Assembly (NCBI RefSeq): GCF_013204885.1
Contig: NZ_JABMKX010000002.1
Coordinates: forward strand, 186,001-250,000
DNA from: Paenibacillus tritici
Lineage (GTDB): Bacteria > Bacillota > Bacilli > Paenibacillales > Paenibacillaceae
Length of the DNA stretch: 64,000 nt
Reading direction: 5' to 3'
A program made the translations under genes and the position numbers. The notes under the pieces were generated by a model. It did not search any database and had not been told where the DNA came from. It saw only the letters and a list, made by a program, of their open reading frames with translations. Of the stretch, positions 8,539 to 16,192 are shown one piece after another; within the stretch, counting starts at the first letter, position 1; each line of letters begins with the position of its first letter.

Positions 8539-9118
8539 AAACCCTCCCTTCGCCAAGGGAGGGCCCCAAGGGCTCTGCCCTCTGGACACCCGAAAGAAGT
8601 GCATCGTGCGAGGAGCAGGGTCAGTGGACGGGAAGGATTACTTCGGCGGAGTCCTCGGCCCTTCTTAGGCTGCCCTATCGGGTACGCCTGCGGGGCCTTA
8701 CCCGCGCTAGGGGCATCAGGCTCCGCCCGGGTCCTTGCCGTTGATCCTTGGTCCTTCCCGGCCGCGAACCCGGAGGGCAGCTCTGGCCGGGCTGTGCCCG
8801 GGGTCCATGCCGTTGATCCTTGGTCCTTCCCGGCCTGCGAACCCGGAGGACAGCACTGGCCGGGCTGTGCCCGGGGTCCACTCCGTTGATCTTTGGCCCT
8901 TCCCGGCCGCGAACCCGGAGGGCAACTTTGGCCGGGCTTCGCCCGGGGCGCAGTTGAGGCCCCGCAGGCGTACCCGTCAGGGCAGCCTAAGAAGGGCCGC
9001 TCCCCGCTCGAACAAATCCTTCCCCGTCCGCGGACACCTCTCCATGCACAACGCACTTGTTGCAGGTGTCCAGAGGGCGGACAGCCCTTGGGGTCCCCCT
9101 TGGAAGGGGGATTTAGGG
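8539..9118. repeat. Composite palindrome: two inverted arms around a tandem array
   Basis: The left arm (about 8539-8700) and the right arm (about 8955-9118) are imperfect inverted copies of each other. Matching blocks in the same order include CCCAAGGGCT, GCCCTCTGGACACC, GGAAGGAT, GGCCCTTCTTAGGCTGCCCT and GGGTACGCCTGCGGGGCC. Each outer end is itself a hairpin (CCCTCCCTT with AAGGGAGGG on the left, CCCCCTT with AAGGGGG on the right), of different sequence but kept pairing. Between them lie three 72-bp direct repeats. It is much more GC-rich than its surroundings and sits inside the predicted ileS transcript. No transposase and no target duplication were recognised. Confidence 0.85.
8738..8950. 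repeat. Three tandem copies of a 72-bp repeat
   Basis: Units begin at 8738, 8810 and 8883 with CCGTTGATC(C/T)TTGG and run through CCCGGCC-GCGAACCCGGAGG to GGCCGGGC. Unit 2 has one extra base (73 bp), which would break any reading frame. Each unit has its own small hairpin, CCGGGC with GCCCGG. A partial start of a unit precedes the first copy. Confidence 0.9.
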
Positions 9119-9122
9119 GGAT

Positions 9123-9446
9123 AAAAAAAAGCCATCCCGCCCCCCAAAGGGGCGAGACAGCGCTCGCGATACCACCCTAATTTGCACTTCACGCACTTCC
9201 TTAGGGGAGTGGATTCAGTACAATCTCAGTCCGCAGGCCATAGACAGCCACACGGGTCCGGGATAACGTCCGGCAGACGGCGGAGCCTACACACGTATAC
9301 ACGTATACGCTTCAGCTTAGCTTCTAGGGGAGGATCTTCCGGCAAGGCTTGAACAATCGGCTCGCAGCAATCACCGACTCTCTGGAGAACGTTACCTTAT
9401 CGTACTTGTCCCGTCATCGAATTTCGTTTCAATGGATACAGATATG
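9123..9446 (-). ncRNA. T-box leader of ileS with terminator
   Basis: Read on the minus strand, the leader starts near 9445, has the stem I features GGACAAGTA and AGAGAGTCGGTG, and reaches the diagnostic T-box AGGGTGGTATCGCG at 9165-9178. A GC-rich terminator (arms CTGTCTCGCCCC and GGGGCGGGATGG, 9131-9163) with eight T residues follows at 9123-9130. A T-box senses uncharged tRNA; in the ileS position the expected specifier is an Ile codon, and an ATC in the stretch GAAGATCCTCC is a candidate, but I have not folded stem I. Uncharged tRNA-Ile would favour the antiterminator and permit ileS transcription. Confidence 0.93.
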
Positions 9447-9451
9447 TTCTA

Positions 9452-9480
9452 GTTATAGACGTTTTTGCAGTAATTGTCAA
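9452..9480 (-). promoter_or_regulatory. Sigma-A promoter of the ileS T-box transcript
   Basis: TTGACA at 9475-9480 and TATAAC at 9452-9457 on the minus strand, separated by 17 bases. It begins only 6 bases after the pseI stop codon. Confidence 0.88.
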
Positions 9481-9486
9481 GATGGA

Positions 9487-10545
9487 TTACAGCAGCAGCT
9501 CCCAGCTCAGGGGGGTGCCCATGGGCAGATTGGTTTTCATCTGTTTTCCGAGCAGCAGATCGTAGTACCCGGGAGCTAAGCCATAGCCTGGACGAACCAC
9601 CTTCATATTATCCCTAGTGAGCACTTCCCCGGCCTTGATATCCTTGGCGATATAGAGGGACCGCCGGAATTGAAGGGACTTCTCTTCTTCCTTCGAGGGA
9701 CCGATGGATACTCCGCCGAGGGCCTTCCAGGCTGTATCTGTCTCCTGAACCAGAGAAGCAAACTCCGCAGGCTCCAGGGAAAATGCAGAATCCACTCCGC
9801 CCTCCTCACGGTTCAGGGTAAAATGCTTTTCAATGACTGTACTGCCCAGCGCGACACTTGCCACAGCAGCCCCTACGCCCAGGGTATGGTCGGATAACCC
9901 CACCTGGCAATGAAAGACGTCCCGCAGATACGGAATGGTATTGAGATTGGAATGTTCGGGCGAAGCCGGATAACTGCTGGTGCATTTCAGCAAAATGTAC
10001 TCCTTGCAGCCTGCCCCGGTGATGGTCTGGACGGCCTGTTCAATCTCGCCCAGCGAAGCCATCCCGGTCGAAATGATCATCGGCTTTCCTTTGGAGGCTA
10101 CCTTTCGCAATAAGGGGATATCATTGTTTTCAAAGGAGGCGATTTTGTAGCAGTCTACCCCCAGCGACTCCAGAAATTCGAGCGAGGTCTCATCGAACGG
10201 TGTGCTGAACGGAATCATCCCGAGGGCCCTGCAAGCATCAAAAATCTGCTCATGCCATTCCCAGGGCGTATAGGCCTCCTGATAAAGCTCAAACAGCGAC
10301 TTCCCTTTCCAGAGCGCATTCGATTCAGCGACCATGAAATCCTTGCTCTGCAGATTAAGCGTCATCGTTTCCGGGGTATAGGTTTGAATTTTGAACGCAT
10401 GTGCCCCGGCCCTGGCTGCGGCCTTGACCAGTTCGAGTGCGCGGTCCAGTGACTTATTGTGGTTACCGGACATCTCCGCGATGACAAAAGGGGGATGACC
10501 GCTTCCGATGCGCCGGTTACCGATGGTTATTTCCTTCATTGGCAT
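9487..10545 (-). CDS. pseI: Pseudaminic acid synthase-type NeuB family enzyme (SpsE-like)
   Basis: Predicted to condense a 6-carbon 2,4-diacetamido sugar with phosphoenolpyruvate to make a nine-carbon nonulosonic acid. It has 352 residues: a NeuB TIM barrel from about 20 to 260 (motifs IAEMSGNHN, FKIQTYTPETMTL, KIASFENND, STGMAS, LKCTSSYP, GLSDHT, EKHFTL with GGVDSAFS) and a C-terminal SAF antifreeze-like domain (about 290-350). The KIQTYTPETMTL wording fits the PseI branch more than sialic acid NeuB. SpsE of B. subtilis belongs to the same family. Start chosen at the ATG with AGGAGG 6 bases upstream; it overlaps the acetyltransferase gene. Last gene of the sugar operon. The exact sugar cannot be fixed from sequence. 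Confidence 0.87.
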   Translation of the reverse strand: MPMKEITIGNRRIGSGHPPFVIAEMSGNHNKSLDRALELVKAAARAGAHAFKIQTYTPETMTLNLQSKDFMVAESNALWKGKSLFELYQEAYTPWEWHEQIFDACRALGMIPFSTPFDETSLEFLESLGVDCYKIASFENNDIPLLRKVASKGKPMIISTGMASLGEIEQAVQTITGAGCKEYILLKCTSSYPASPEHSNLNTIPYLRDVFHCQVGLSDHTLGVGAAVASVALGSTVIEKHFTLNREEGGVDSAFSLEPAEFASLVQETDTAWKALGGVSIGPSKEEEKSLQFRRSLYIAKDIKAGEVLTRDNMKVVRPGYGLAPGYYDLLLGKQMKTNLPMGTPLSWELLL

Positions 10546-11089
10546 TTGCAACCTCCTCTTTGAGCCGTACTCTTTGTTTCTTCCATTGCTCCCGGAACAG
10601 ACCCATTAATACAACGTCCACCGGCTGATGATTCCTTAGCCTTTGCCTGACTAACCTGCCTTCCTCCACAAATCCTAATTTGCGGTGATACGATAAGCTC
10701 TTCTGATTGAAGTCCAGGATTTCAGCGCACACTTTTCTCATCTGCCGCTCCTGGAAGATCAGCTCCAGCGCCAGAATTCCCATGATCGTTCCAGACCTGC
10801 GGGGGCAGTCCTGATTCCCAATATAGAAGCCCCATTCACAGGTTTGGTGCTCAAGATTGATCTGTGAGAACTGCACGAAGCCGATCGGTTTGGCTTGATA
10901 ATAACAGATTCTGACCAGCCTGCTTGCATCCTTCGCTATGGAATTCAGCCATTTATGATGCTCCTCAAGCGGAATGAGCCCGTCATGATTCATAAAAGGC
11001 CGGACATGAGCGGCATTGCGCCACTCCCAAATCAGTGTGCTATGTTCCCGGCTCAGCTCCTTAAGCGTATAGTCGTGAATGTCTGCCAT
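10517..11089 (-). CDS. pseH: GNAT N-acetyltransferase of the amino-sugar pathway (PseH/SpsD-like)
   Basis: A 190-residue GNAT acetyltransferase, predicted to acetylate the 4-amino group of the UDP-4-amino-4,6-dideoxy sugar produced by the aminotransferase in this operon. Visible features: the RWRN-like start of the RimJ/PseH subgroup (WEWRNAAHVRPFM near 20-32), GFVQFSQI and WGFYIGN strands, and the C-terminal YHRKLGFVEEGRL motif. The ATG at 11089 has GGGAGG 5 bases upstream; a longer frame to 11215 only re-reads pseG in another frame. It overlaps pseG upstream and pseI downstream, which suggests coupled translation. The position in the cluster supports the PseH role; a different acyl donor is possible. 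Confidence 0.82.
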   Translation of the reverse strand: MADIHDYTLKELSREHSTLIWEWRNAAHVRPFMNHDGLIPLEEHHKWLNSIAKDASRLVRICYYQAKPIGFVQFSQINLEHQTCEWGFYIGNQDCPRRSGTIMGILALELIFQERQMRKVCAEILDFNQKSLSYHRKLGFVEEGRLVRQRLRNHQPVDVVLMGLFREQWKKQRVRLKEEVANANEGNNHR

Positions 11090-12179
11090 AGTCGCCTCCC
11101 ATGATCCTGTCGATAACCTCGTTTCCTTTATCCTCGCCCATAATCTGAAGGGCCTGCTCAGACATACCTTTGACCAGGGACGGATCGGCAAGCAGGCCCT
11201 TAAGCTCCTGCTCAATCCTCAGCGGCGTTACGTCAGCACTGCTCCCTAAGCAGCGGGTGGCACCTTGCTCATGAACCAGGGTGGTAATTTCCCGTTGATT
11301 ATCCGCCGTTATAATGGATAGTGAAGGTAAGCCCAGGTAACACCGCTCCCAGGTTGTGCTTCCGCCTGCTCCGATGGAGAGGTCCGCCCTCTGCATCAGT
11401 TCAGCCATATAATCAATCTGACAGTGAAAGCTGGCCTTCGGCATCGTGCGGCATAATGCTGCAATGTCATCCTTGTTGCGGTTCATTCCGCCCGCTACCA
11501 CATCAAGGTGTAAATTGGCAAAGGCGGAACTCTGTAAGGCGTGTAAGGTTTTTATAGTCTCACGGGTCGGATCTGTGCCGCCAAAAAACATAAGAATTCT
11601 GTTTATACTTCCGTCACGTTCAGCCAACTGCGGCTTGACGGCACGAAATTCAGGCCGGAGCAGGGTATAACTGGTGCCCAGCAATTGCATACAATGATTC
11701 GGAACCAGCCCCTGATAGCGATGCCCGTCAGCGGATAGATTAGGGTCCAGCAGCATATCACATTGATGCGGCCGGTCCGCCAAATCATCAATCACAACTA
11801 TCTTTCCCACGTGCTCTCCGGCTAAAGTCTCCCATTGTTGATCAATCCCGTATTGGTCGATAATCAGCCCATCCACCGGACCCGCCTCCCGAAGCAGCTC
11901 TGCTGTTTGCAGCGCATCCGTTCTCCAGTCCACTTGGAGCCAGGTTTGTGCATAAGCCCGATCGTCCGGCCCAGGCAGCATGAACACCTGATGGCCCTGT
12001 TCCATCACATAGGGTGCCAGATTTCCGGGCAGATCACGGCAGATGAACGAGACCTTCGCCCCTCTTCGTGCAAGCTCATTGGCCAGTGTAAGGCAGCGCA
12101 TGACATGGCCTGTACCCATGGAATGGGAGGAATCTACCCGGAAGCACAGGTTCACTTGGGGATATGCATCTGTTACCAT
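11061..12179 (-). CDS. pseG: UDP-2,4-diacetamido-trideoxy-sugar hydrolase (PseG/SpsG-like)
   Basis: GT-B fold hydrolase of 372 residues that removes UDP from the diacetamido sugar before the PEP condensation step. Motifs: FRVDSSHSMGTGHVMRCLTLA near 13-33 with the conserved GxGHxxR loop, IDDLADRPHQCDMLLDPN near 132-150, FFGGTDP near 200, and the nucleotide-binding GAGGSTTWERCYLGLPSL near 275-292. The ATG at 12179 overlaps the stop of the upstream SDR gene (ATGGTAA). Start at a GTG three codons upstream is possible. Family membership is clear; substrate stereochemistry is not. Confidence 0.87.
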   Translation of the reverse strand: MVTDAYPQVNLCFRVDSSHSMGTGHVMRCLTLANELARRGAKVSFICRDLPGNLAPYVMEQGHQVFMLPGPDDRAYAQTWLQVDWRTDALQTAELLREAGPVDGLIIDQYGIDQQWETLAGEHVGKIVVIDDLADRPHQCDMLLDPNLSADGHRYQGLVPNHCMQLLGTSYTLLRPEFRAVKPQLAERDGSINRILMFFGGTDPTRETIKTLHALQSSAFANLHLDVVAGGMNRNKDDIAALCRTMPKASFHCQIDYMAELMQRADLSIGAGGSTTWERCYLGLPSLSIITADNQREITTLVHEQGATRCLGSSADVTPLRIEQELKGLLADPSLVKGMSEQALQIMGEDKGNEVIDRIMGGDYGRHSRLYA

Positions 12180-12976
12180 GCGGTCCACCCGCCATCTACC
12201 GAAATATTCTCACCGGTAACATAATTTGCAGCGGCGGAGGCGAGATACACCATAACCCCTTTCAAATCTTCAGGATTGCCGATCCGGCCTAACGGATTCT
12301 TCCCTTCCAGCTGCTTGATGAACTCGGGATTCGCCTGAACCGAGGGTTGGGGAAAAGGGCCCGGTGATACGGTATTGGCTCTAACTCCGTGTCGTCCGAA
12401 GTGGCAGGCGATGTAACGGGTGAATTGATTAATCGCCGCCTTTCCTGCCCCGTAATTGGCGGGATTATCCATCCCGCTGTCTCCGTAGACCTCGGGGTTA
12501 GGAGAGACCCGGCCATACATAGAGGATACGTTAATGATGGAACCTTTCTTTTGTTCAACCATGTAGGGCAAGACAGCCTTCACGCATCTGAAGGTTCCAT
12601 TAATCGTCCCGTCCATCCCTGTCAGCCACGCCTCTTCACTCATGGCGGGCAGCTTGCCCGGTGAGCTGAAGGCAGCATTATTCACTAGAATATCTATACT
12701 CCCGGCGGCTTCAGAAATGTCGCGGAAACAGGTTTGGATGGATTGTTCTTGTCTAATATCCATAGATTTGCCAAAGCATGGAGCCGCAGTCTTGCGGGTA
12801 ATCTGTTCCGCCAGCTCCTGACATTTCCGCTCATTCGAGCTTACAATGTATACCGTGGCGCCGGCCTCAGCAAGGCCCTCCGAGATCGCCGTGCCCAGAT
12901 AACCTGCTCCGCCGGTCACGACCGCGGTTTGACCTTGTAGATTAAAGAGTTCATGAATGGTCCGCATCCTGTTCAT
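12173..12976 (-). CDS. Short-chain dehydrogenase/reductase in the sugar operon
   Basis: Classical SDR of 267 residues: NAD(P) motif TGGAGYLG near 20, NNAA near 98, catalytic Ser in INVSSMYG near 150 and the Tyr-x3-Lys pair in NYGAGKAA near 172-180, then VSPGPF. The C-terminal VTGENISVDGGW is typical of SDRs that form tetramers. The ATG at 12976 has AGGAGGTGG upstream and the gene overlaps the aldo/keto reductase by 26 bases. SDRs of this kind (PtmA-like) appear in legionaminic and pseudaminic acid clusters, but are not part of the minimal six-step pathway. It may alter a side-chain or ring position of the sugar; substrate unknown. Confidence 0.8.
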   Translation of the reverse strand: MNRMRTIHELFNLQGQTAVVTGGAGYLGTAISEGLAEAGATVYIVSSNERKCQELAEQITRKTAAPCFGKSMDIRQEQSIQTCFRDISEAAGSIDILVNNAAFSSPGKLPAMSEEAWLTGMDGTINGTFRCVKAVLPYMVEQKKGSIINVSSMYGRVSPNPEVYGDSGMDNPANYGAGKAAINQFTRYIACHFGRHGVRANTVSPGPFPQPSVQANPEFIKQLEGKNPLGRIGNPEDLKGVMVYLASAAANYVTGENISVDGGWTAW

Positions 12977-13886
12977 TCCACCTCCTGGGGTCCATAATCT
13001 GCACGGGAATATCCGTAAAATAATCACCGAGCTCTTGCCGTATCTTCCGGGTTAACGGGGGCAGGGCCATCATGCTGACATTCTCCTGAACCTGCTCTAC
13101 CGTCTCACATCCGATAACGATCCCCGATACTCCAGGGAGATCCCTTACATACAGGAAGCACAGCTCTTTTACAGGTATCCCGATCTCCTTGCTGTACGCT
13201 ATGAATGACTTCAATGGCCGCTCGGCTTGCTTCAGCTTGGCAGGAAGCTTCTCCGGTGCCATAAGCAATAATCCTTGCAGATAGACACTGCGGACCAACA
13301 CTTCTGTTCCTTGGCCCGCGAGCCGCTCCAGCATGCCATTTCTGATCCATCTTTGGTCAAATACATTAAGCGGAAGCTGAATACTGGTCACTCCATCCAG
13401 GCTCAAAAAAGTCTCGGCCTCCTGCGGATCATAGACCGAAACCCCAATGCTCCGGATCATCTGCTGCTGCTTCAGCTCCTTCAGCAGGTGTAGGATTTCG
13501 CCGTTCCGATAGGTCATATCCAGCGGATCATGCAAGAGAAGGGTATCCAGCGCGGACCGCTTCAGCTTGTTCAGGGAAGACAGGACGGAAGAAGTTACGA
13601 ACTTCCTCCGTGCTTCTTCTGTCTGAAGCCCTAACCGCTGTACCGAAGGCAGCTTGGTCACAATCTCAGGCCTGCTCTGCGGCTCTACCTGCTGCAGACA
13701 ATCTCCAATCAGGCTCTCACTGTTCCCATATCCCGGTGCGGTGTCCAAATAACCAATCCCCGCGGAGACGGCAGCCTGGAGCAATTGGCAGCTCTGTTGC
13801 ACGGACGGATGGCCTGCTGCATTCGCAATCCCATAATTCCCGTTTAACTGGGCAGTACCCAGCACAAGTCTCGCTCTATTTGTCAT
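12951..13886 (-). CDS. Aldo/keto reductase in the sugar operon
   Basis: An AKR of 311 residues with the NAD(P)H barrel: LGTAQLNGNYGIAN start, the catalytic Asp-Tyr pair in YLDTAPGYGNSE near 46-57, the Lys in EIVTKLP near 78, the His in LLLHDP near 120 and the IGVSVYDP and IVIGCET strands. It reduces carbonyl groups with NADPH; the substrate is probably a keto sugar or an intermediate of the coat sugar, inferred only from its place between spsF and the SDR gene. AKRs accompany some legionaminic and sps-type clusters. The ribosome site is weak (GAGGCATCGGAAT). The 237-base gap upstream holds a dispersed hairpin repeat. Confidence 0.8.
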   Translation of the reverse strand: MTNRARLVLGTAQLNGNYGIANAAGHPSVQQSCQLLQAAVSAGIGYLDTAPGYGNSESLIGDCLQQVEPQSRPEIVTKLPSVQRLGLQTEEARRKFVTSSVLSSLNKLKRSALDTLLLHDPLDMTYRNGEILHLLKELKQQQMIRSIGVSVYDPQEAETFLSLDGVTSIQLPLNVFDQRWIRNGMLERLAGQGTEVLVRSVYLQGLLLMAPEKLPAKLKQAERPLKSFIAYSKEIGIPVKELCFLYVRDLPGVSGIVIGCETVEQVQENVSMMALPPLTRKIRQELGDYFTDIPVQIMDPRRWNEQDADHS

Positions 13887-13954
13887 ATTCCGATGCCTCG
13901 CTAATTAGTCATTTATAAGATGCACTAAAGATTTGAACTTGAAGCTTCATCGTC

Positions 13955-14084
13955 ACTGCGGTGAACATTTGGACTTCCGGCCGCTGTTGTCCCCAGATTT
14001 CTTGATCTATTCCGCTCTTCGCGGTTGAAATCCGGTGACAAAGGCGGTCGCTACCGCTCCTACAGTTCCAAATTTCCCCTCCGC
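13955..14084 (+). repeat. Dispersed hairpin repeat, copy A
   Basis: About 130 bases, roughly 80 per cent identical by eye to 63445-63572. It folds into a long hairpin: outer TTTGGA with TCCAAA, middle CCGCTGTTGTC with GACAAAGGCGG (with wobble and mismatch), inner AGATTTC with GAAATCC, and an apical CCGC-TCTTC-GCGG. It lies in the gap between spsF and the aldo/keto reductase gene. Confidence 0.85.
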
Positions 14085-14123
14085 TTCTTTTTGCTTTTTC
14101 ATAAATTTCTTTAGTGCTTCTTA

Positions 14124-14978
14124 CTATAGTCTCTTCTTCAAGGTAGTCGCTTCGTTCAGCTCACGGACCAGTGCGGTATCATCCCGCCATTTCACTTTGA
14201 TTCCCCTGTTCAGCTCAGCCACCTCAGGGTGCTTCAACAGGAAGGCCTGTAACTCCTCGAAGGTAAGCGGTCTTGGACCAATATCCATAGCCTTGTATAG
14301 GGTCTCGAACAACTCCAGATCTTGAATCTCGTCCATGGTTAATCTCCATTCGGGATGCACCCACTCCGCGGGAAGCTCCACCGCATTCAGGTTGAAGAGG
14401 TCCGGGTTGTTAAAAAAGTAAAAGGACAAATACTCTGCATGTGAAAGTGAAGCTGAATATTGCAAAAGCCTTCTTAACGCTTCTACTGTATAGACATCCC
14501 CTACTGTGCCCATCGTCGATTCCTTCGCATAAGTGAAGTCGGCACCGGTTTTGATGTGCTGGTCGATCATATAACCCATCATCTCCGGGGAAACGGCCGG
14601 ATTGTCGCCGGTCACACGAACAACGATATCCGCCCGGGTGGCTTCCGCCGCTTTCAGCAATCGCTCGGCTACATTATCCGGGTCTCCCGTGACGATCTTC
14701 ACCCGGTTGTCCAATGTGAACTGCGTAAGGGGCTGGTCGTCCGGAAGATCAGAGGTTGCCAGAACTACCTCATAACCGCCCGGAACCGCCAGACAGTTCA
14801 TGAGACATCTCTCGATGGACGCAATGCCATGAATAGGACGGAGAGCCTTGCGCCGGAGTCTCGTTGATTTCAATCTGCAGATTACGGCAATGCATACCTT
14901 GGGTTCCTTCACCTGCTCCGAGTTGATCGGGGCATTGGCAATCTCGGCAATCACTTTCACTTTGGCCACCGGAGTCAC
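14124..14978 (-). CDS. spsF: SpsF/PseF-like cytidylyltransferase
   Basis: Predicted to activate the nonulosonic acid with CTP, giving the CMP-sugar donor. It has 284 residues. After an unusual hydrophilic N-terminal extension of about 26 residues comes the nucleotidyltransferase start CIAVICRLKSTRLRRKAL, in which the usual QARMxSxRLPGK loop is changed to CRLKSTRLRRK. Further family motifs are VVLATSDLPDD, VRVTGDNPAVSPEMM and LTMDEIQDLELFETLY. The GTG start at 14978 overlaps the stop of pseC as GTGA; a GTG three codons later has better spacing from GGGAGTGA. SpsF of B. subtilis is the closest named family. The altered loop makes the nucleotide used uncertain. Confidence 0.78.
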   Translation of the reverse strand: MTPVAKVKVIAEIANAPINSEQVKEPKVCIAVICRLKSTRLRRKALRPIHGIASIERCLMNCLAVPGGYEVVLATSDLPDDQPLTQFTLDNRVKIVTGDPDNVAERLLKAAEATRADIVVRVTGDNPAVSPEMMGYMIDQHIKTGADFTYAKESTMGTVGDVYTVEALRRLLQYSASLSHAEYLSFYFFNNPDLFNLNAVELPAEWVHPEWRLTMDEIQDLELFETLYKAMDIGPRPLTFEELQAFLLKHPEVAELNRGIKVKWRDDTALVRELNEATTLKKRL

Positions 14979-16192
14979 TCCCTTCTTGAAGAATTGGAAT
15001 AATGACTGATCACCTTCTTCACCGCAGCAACCACATCCATCACATCCTCAGAGTCCATGCCCGCATACAACGGGAGCGTAATGAATTCCTCGTAGCAGCT
15101 CTCAGCGATCGGGCATATTCCCTTACGGAAACCCAGACTTTCGTAGTACGGGTGCAGATAGGCAGGAATATAGTGGACGTTTACACCGATATTTTCTTTT
15201 TGCAGAGCCTGAAAGACCATCTTCCGTGTGCCTGTCAGCTTGGAAAGCTGAAGTCTGACAATGAACAGATGCCAGCTCGACTCCACATTTGCAAGCTGAT
15301 GCGGGAGAATGAGCTCCTGGACCGGGCCCAGCTCTTGCAGATACAATTTCGCCAGCTGCTTGCGTTTCTCTATGAAACTCCCGATTTTGCGTAACTGGGA
15401 TGTGCCGAGTGAGGTCTGAATGTCTGTGATTCTGTAGTTGTATCCAAGGAGCTGCATTTCGTAATACCACGGTCCATGATTATCCCTCAGCCTGCGCTCA
15501 TCCCGTGTAATGCCATGGGTGCGGAACTGCAGCAGCTTCTCATAAAACAGCGGGTTATTGGTGGTGATCATTCCGCCTTCTCCCGTTGTTATATGCTTTA
15601 CGGGATGGAAGCTGAACATGGTCATATCCCCGATGGAGCCAATGCTTCTACCCTTATAGGTAGCACCAAGCGCATGTGCGGCATCTTCAATCACGATCAG
15701 GTTATGGTCATAGGCAATTTGCAGGATCTCATCAAGCTCTGCAGGCTGGCCTGTGAAATGGACCGGTATAATCGCCTTCGTTCTGTCTGTAATGCTCTCC
15801 CTGATCCGCCCCGGATCGAGGTTATAGGTCAGCGGGTCGATATCCACGAACACTGGCACGCCCCCCTGATACAGCACACAGTTCGCTGTCGCGGCAAAGG
15901 TCATGGGTGTAGTGATTACCTCATCGCCATCGCTAATCCCGGCCGCATAGCAGGCACCATGTAATGCCGCAGTTCCGCTTGAGAAGGCCACTGCATACTT
16001 CGCTCCTGTAAATGCTGCGAGGTCTGCTTCAAATTGTTCAATGGCAGGGCCGCTCGTCAAAAAATCACTTTGCAGCACCTTCAGCACCGACTGTATATCT
16101 TCCTCATCAATAACCTGCTTTCCATAAGGCAAATAGTGGGCACGTACAGGCTTTCCGCCGTGGATCGCCAGTTTGCTTTTACTTTTACTCAT
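14975..16192 (-). CDS. pseC: DegT/DnrJ/EryC1 aminotransferase (PseC/SpsC-like)
   Basis: PLP enzyme of 405 residues predicted to aminate C4 of the UDP-4-keto-6-deoxy sugar, with glutamate as donor. Signatures: SSGTAALHGA near 71-80, TTPMTFAATANCVLYQGGVPVFVDID near 94-119, IEDAAHALGA near 168-177 and the PLP lysine Lys199 in SFHPVKHITTGEGG. The N-terminal wording (IHGGKPVR, LPYGKQVIDEEDI, SDFLTSGP) matches the PseC branch well. Its ATG overlaps the stop of the epimerase gene as ATGA, so translation is likely coupled. SpsC of the B. subtilis spore coat operon is the same family. Confidence 0.88.
   Translation of the reverse strand: MSKSKSKLAIHGGKPVRAHYLPYGKQVIDEEDIQSVLKVLQSDFLTSGPAIEQFEADLAAFTGAKYAVAFSSGTAALHGACYAAGISDGDEVITTPMTFAATANCVLYQGGVPVFVDIDPLTYNLDPGRIRESITDRTKAIIPVHFTGQPAELDEILQIAYDHNLIVIEDAAHALGATYKGRSIGSIGDMTMFSFHPVKHITTGEGGMITTNNPLFYEKLLQFRTHGITRDERRLRDNHGPWYYEMQLLGYNYRITDIQTSLGTSQLRKIGSFIEKRKQLAKLYLQELGPVQELILPHQLANVESSWHLFIVRLQLSKLTGTRKMVFQALQKENIGVNVHYIPAYLHPYYESLGFRKGICPIAESCYEEFITLPLYAGMDSEDVMDVVAAVKKVISHYSNSSRRE

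Noticed and set aside
6694-8889. A 731-codon open frame on the plus strand over ileS and the repeat
   Set aside because: Antisense to ileS for most of its length and then runs into noncoding GC-rich repeats; explained by codon bias of ileS.
8502-9056. A 184-codon minus-strand frame through the composite palindrome, rich in Pro, Gly and Arg
   Set aside because: GTG start without ribosome site; one repeat unit is 73 bp instead of 72, so the frame is not preserved by the repeats; openness follows from high GC.
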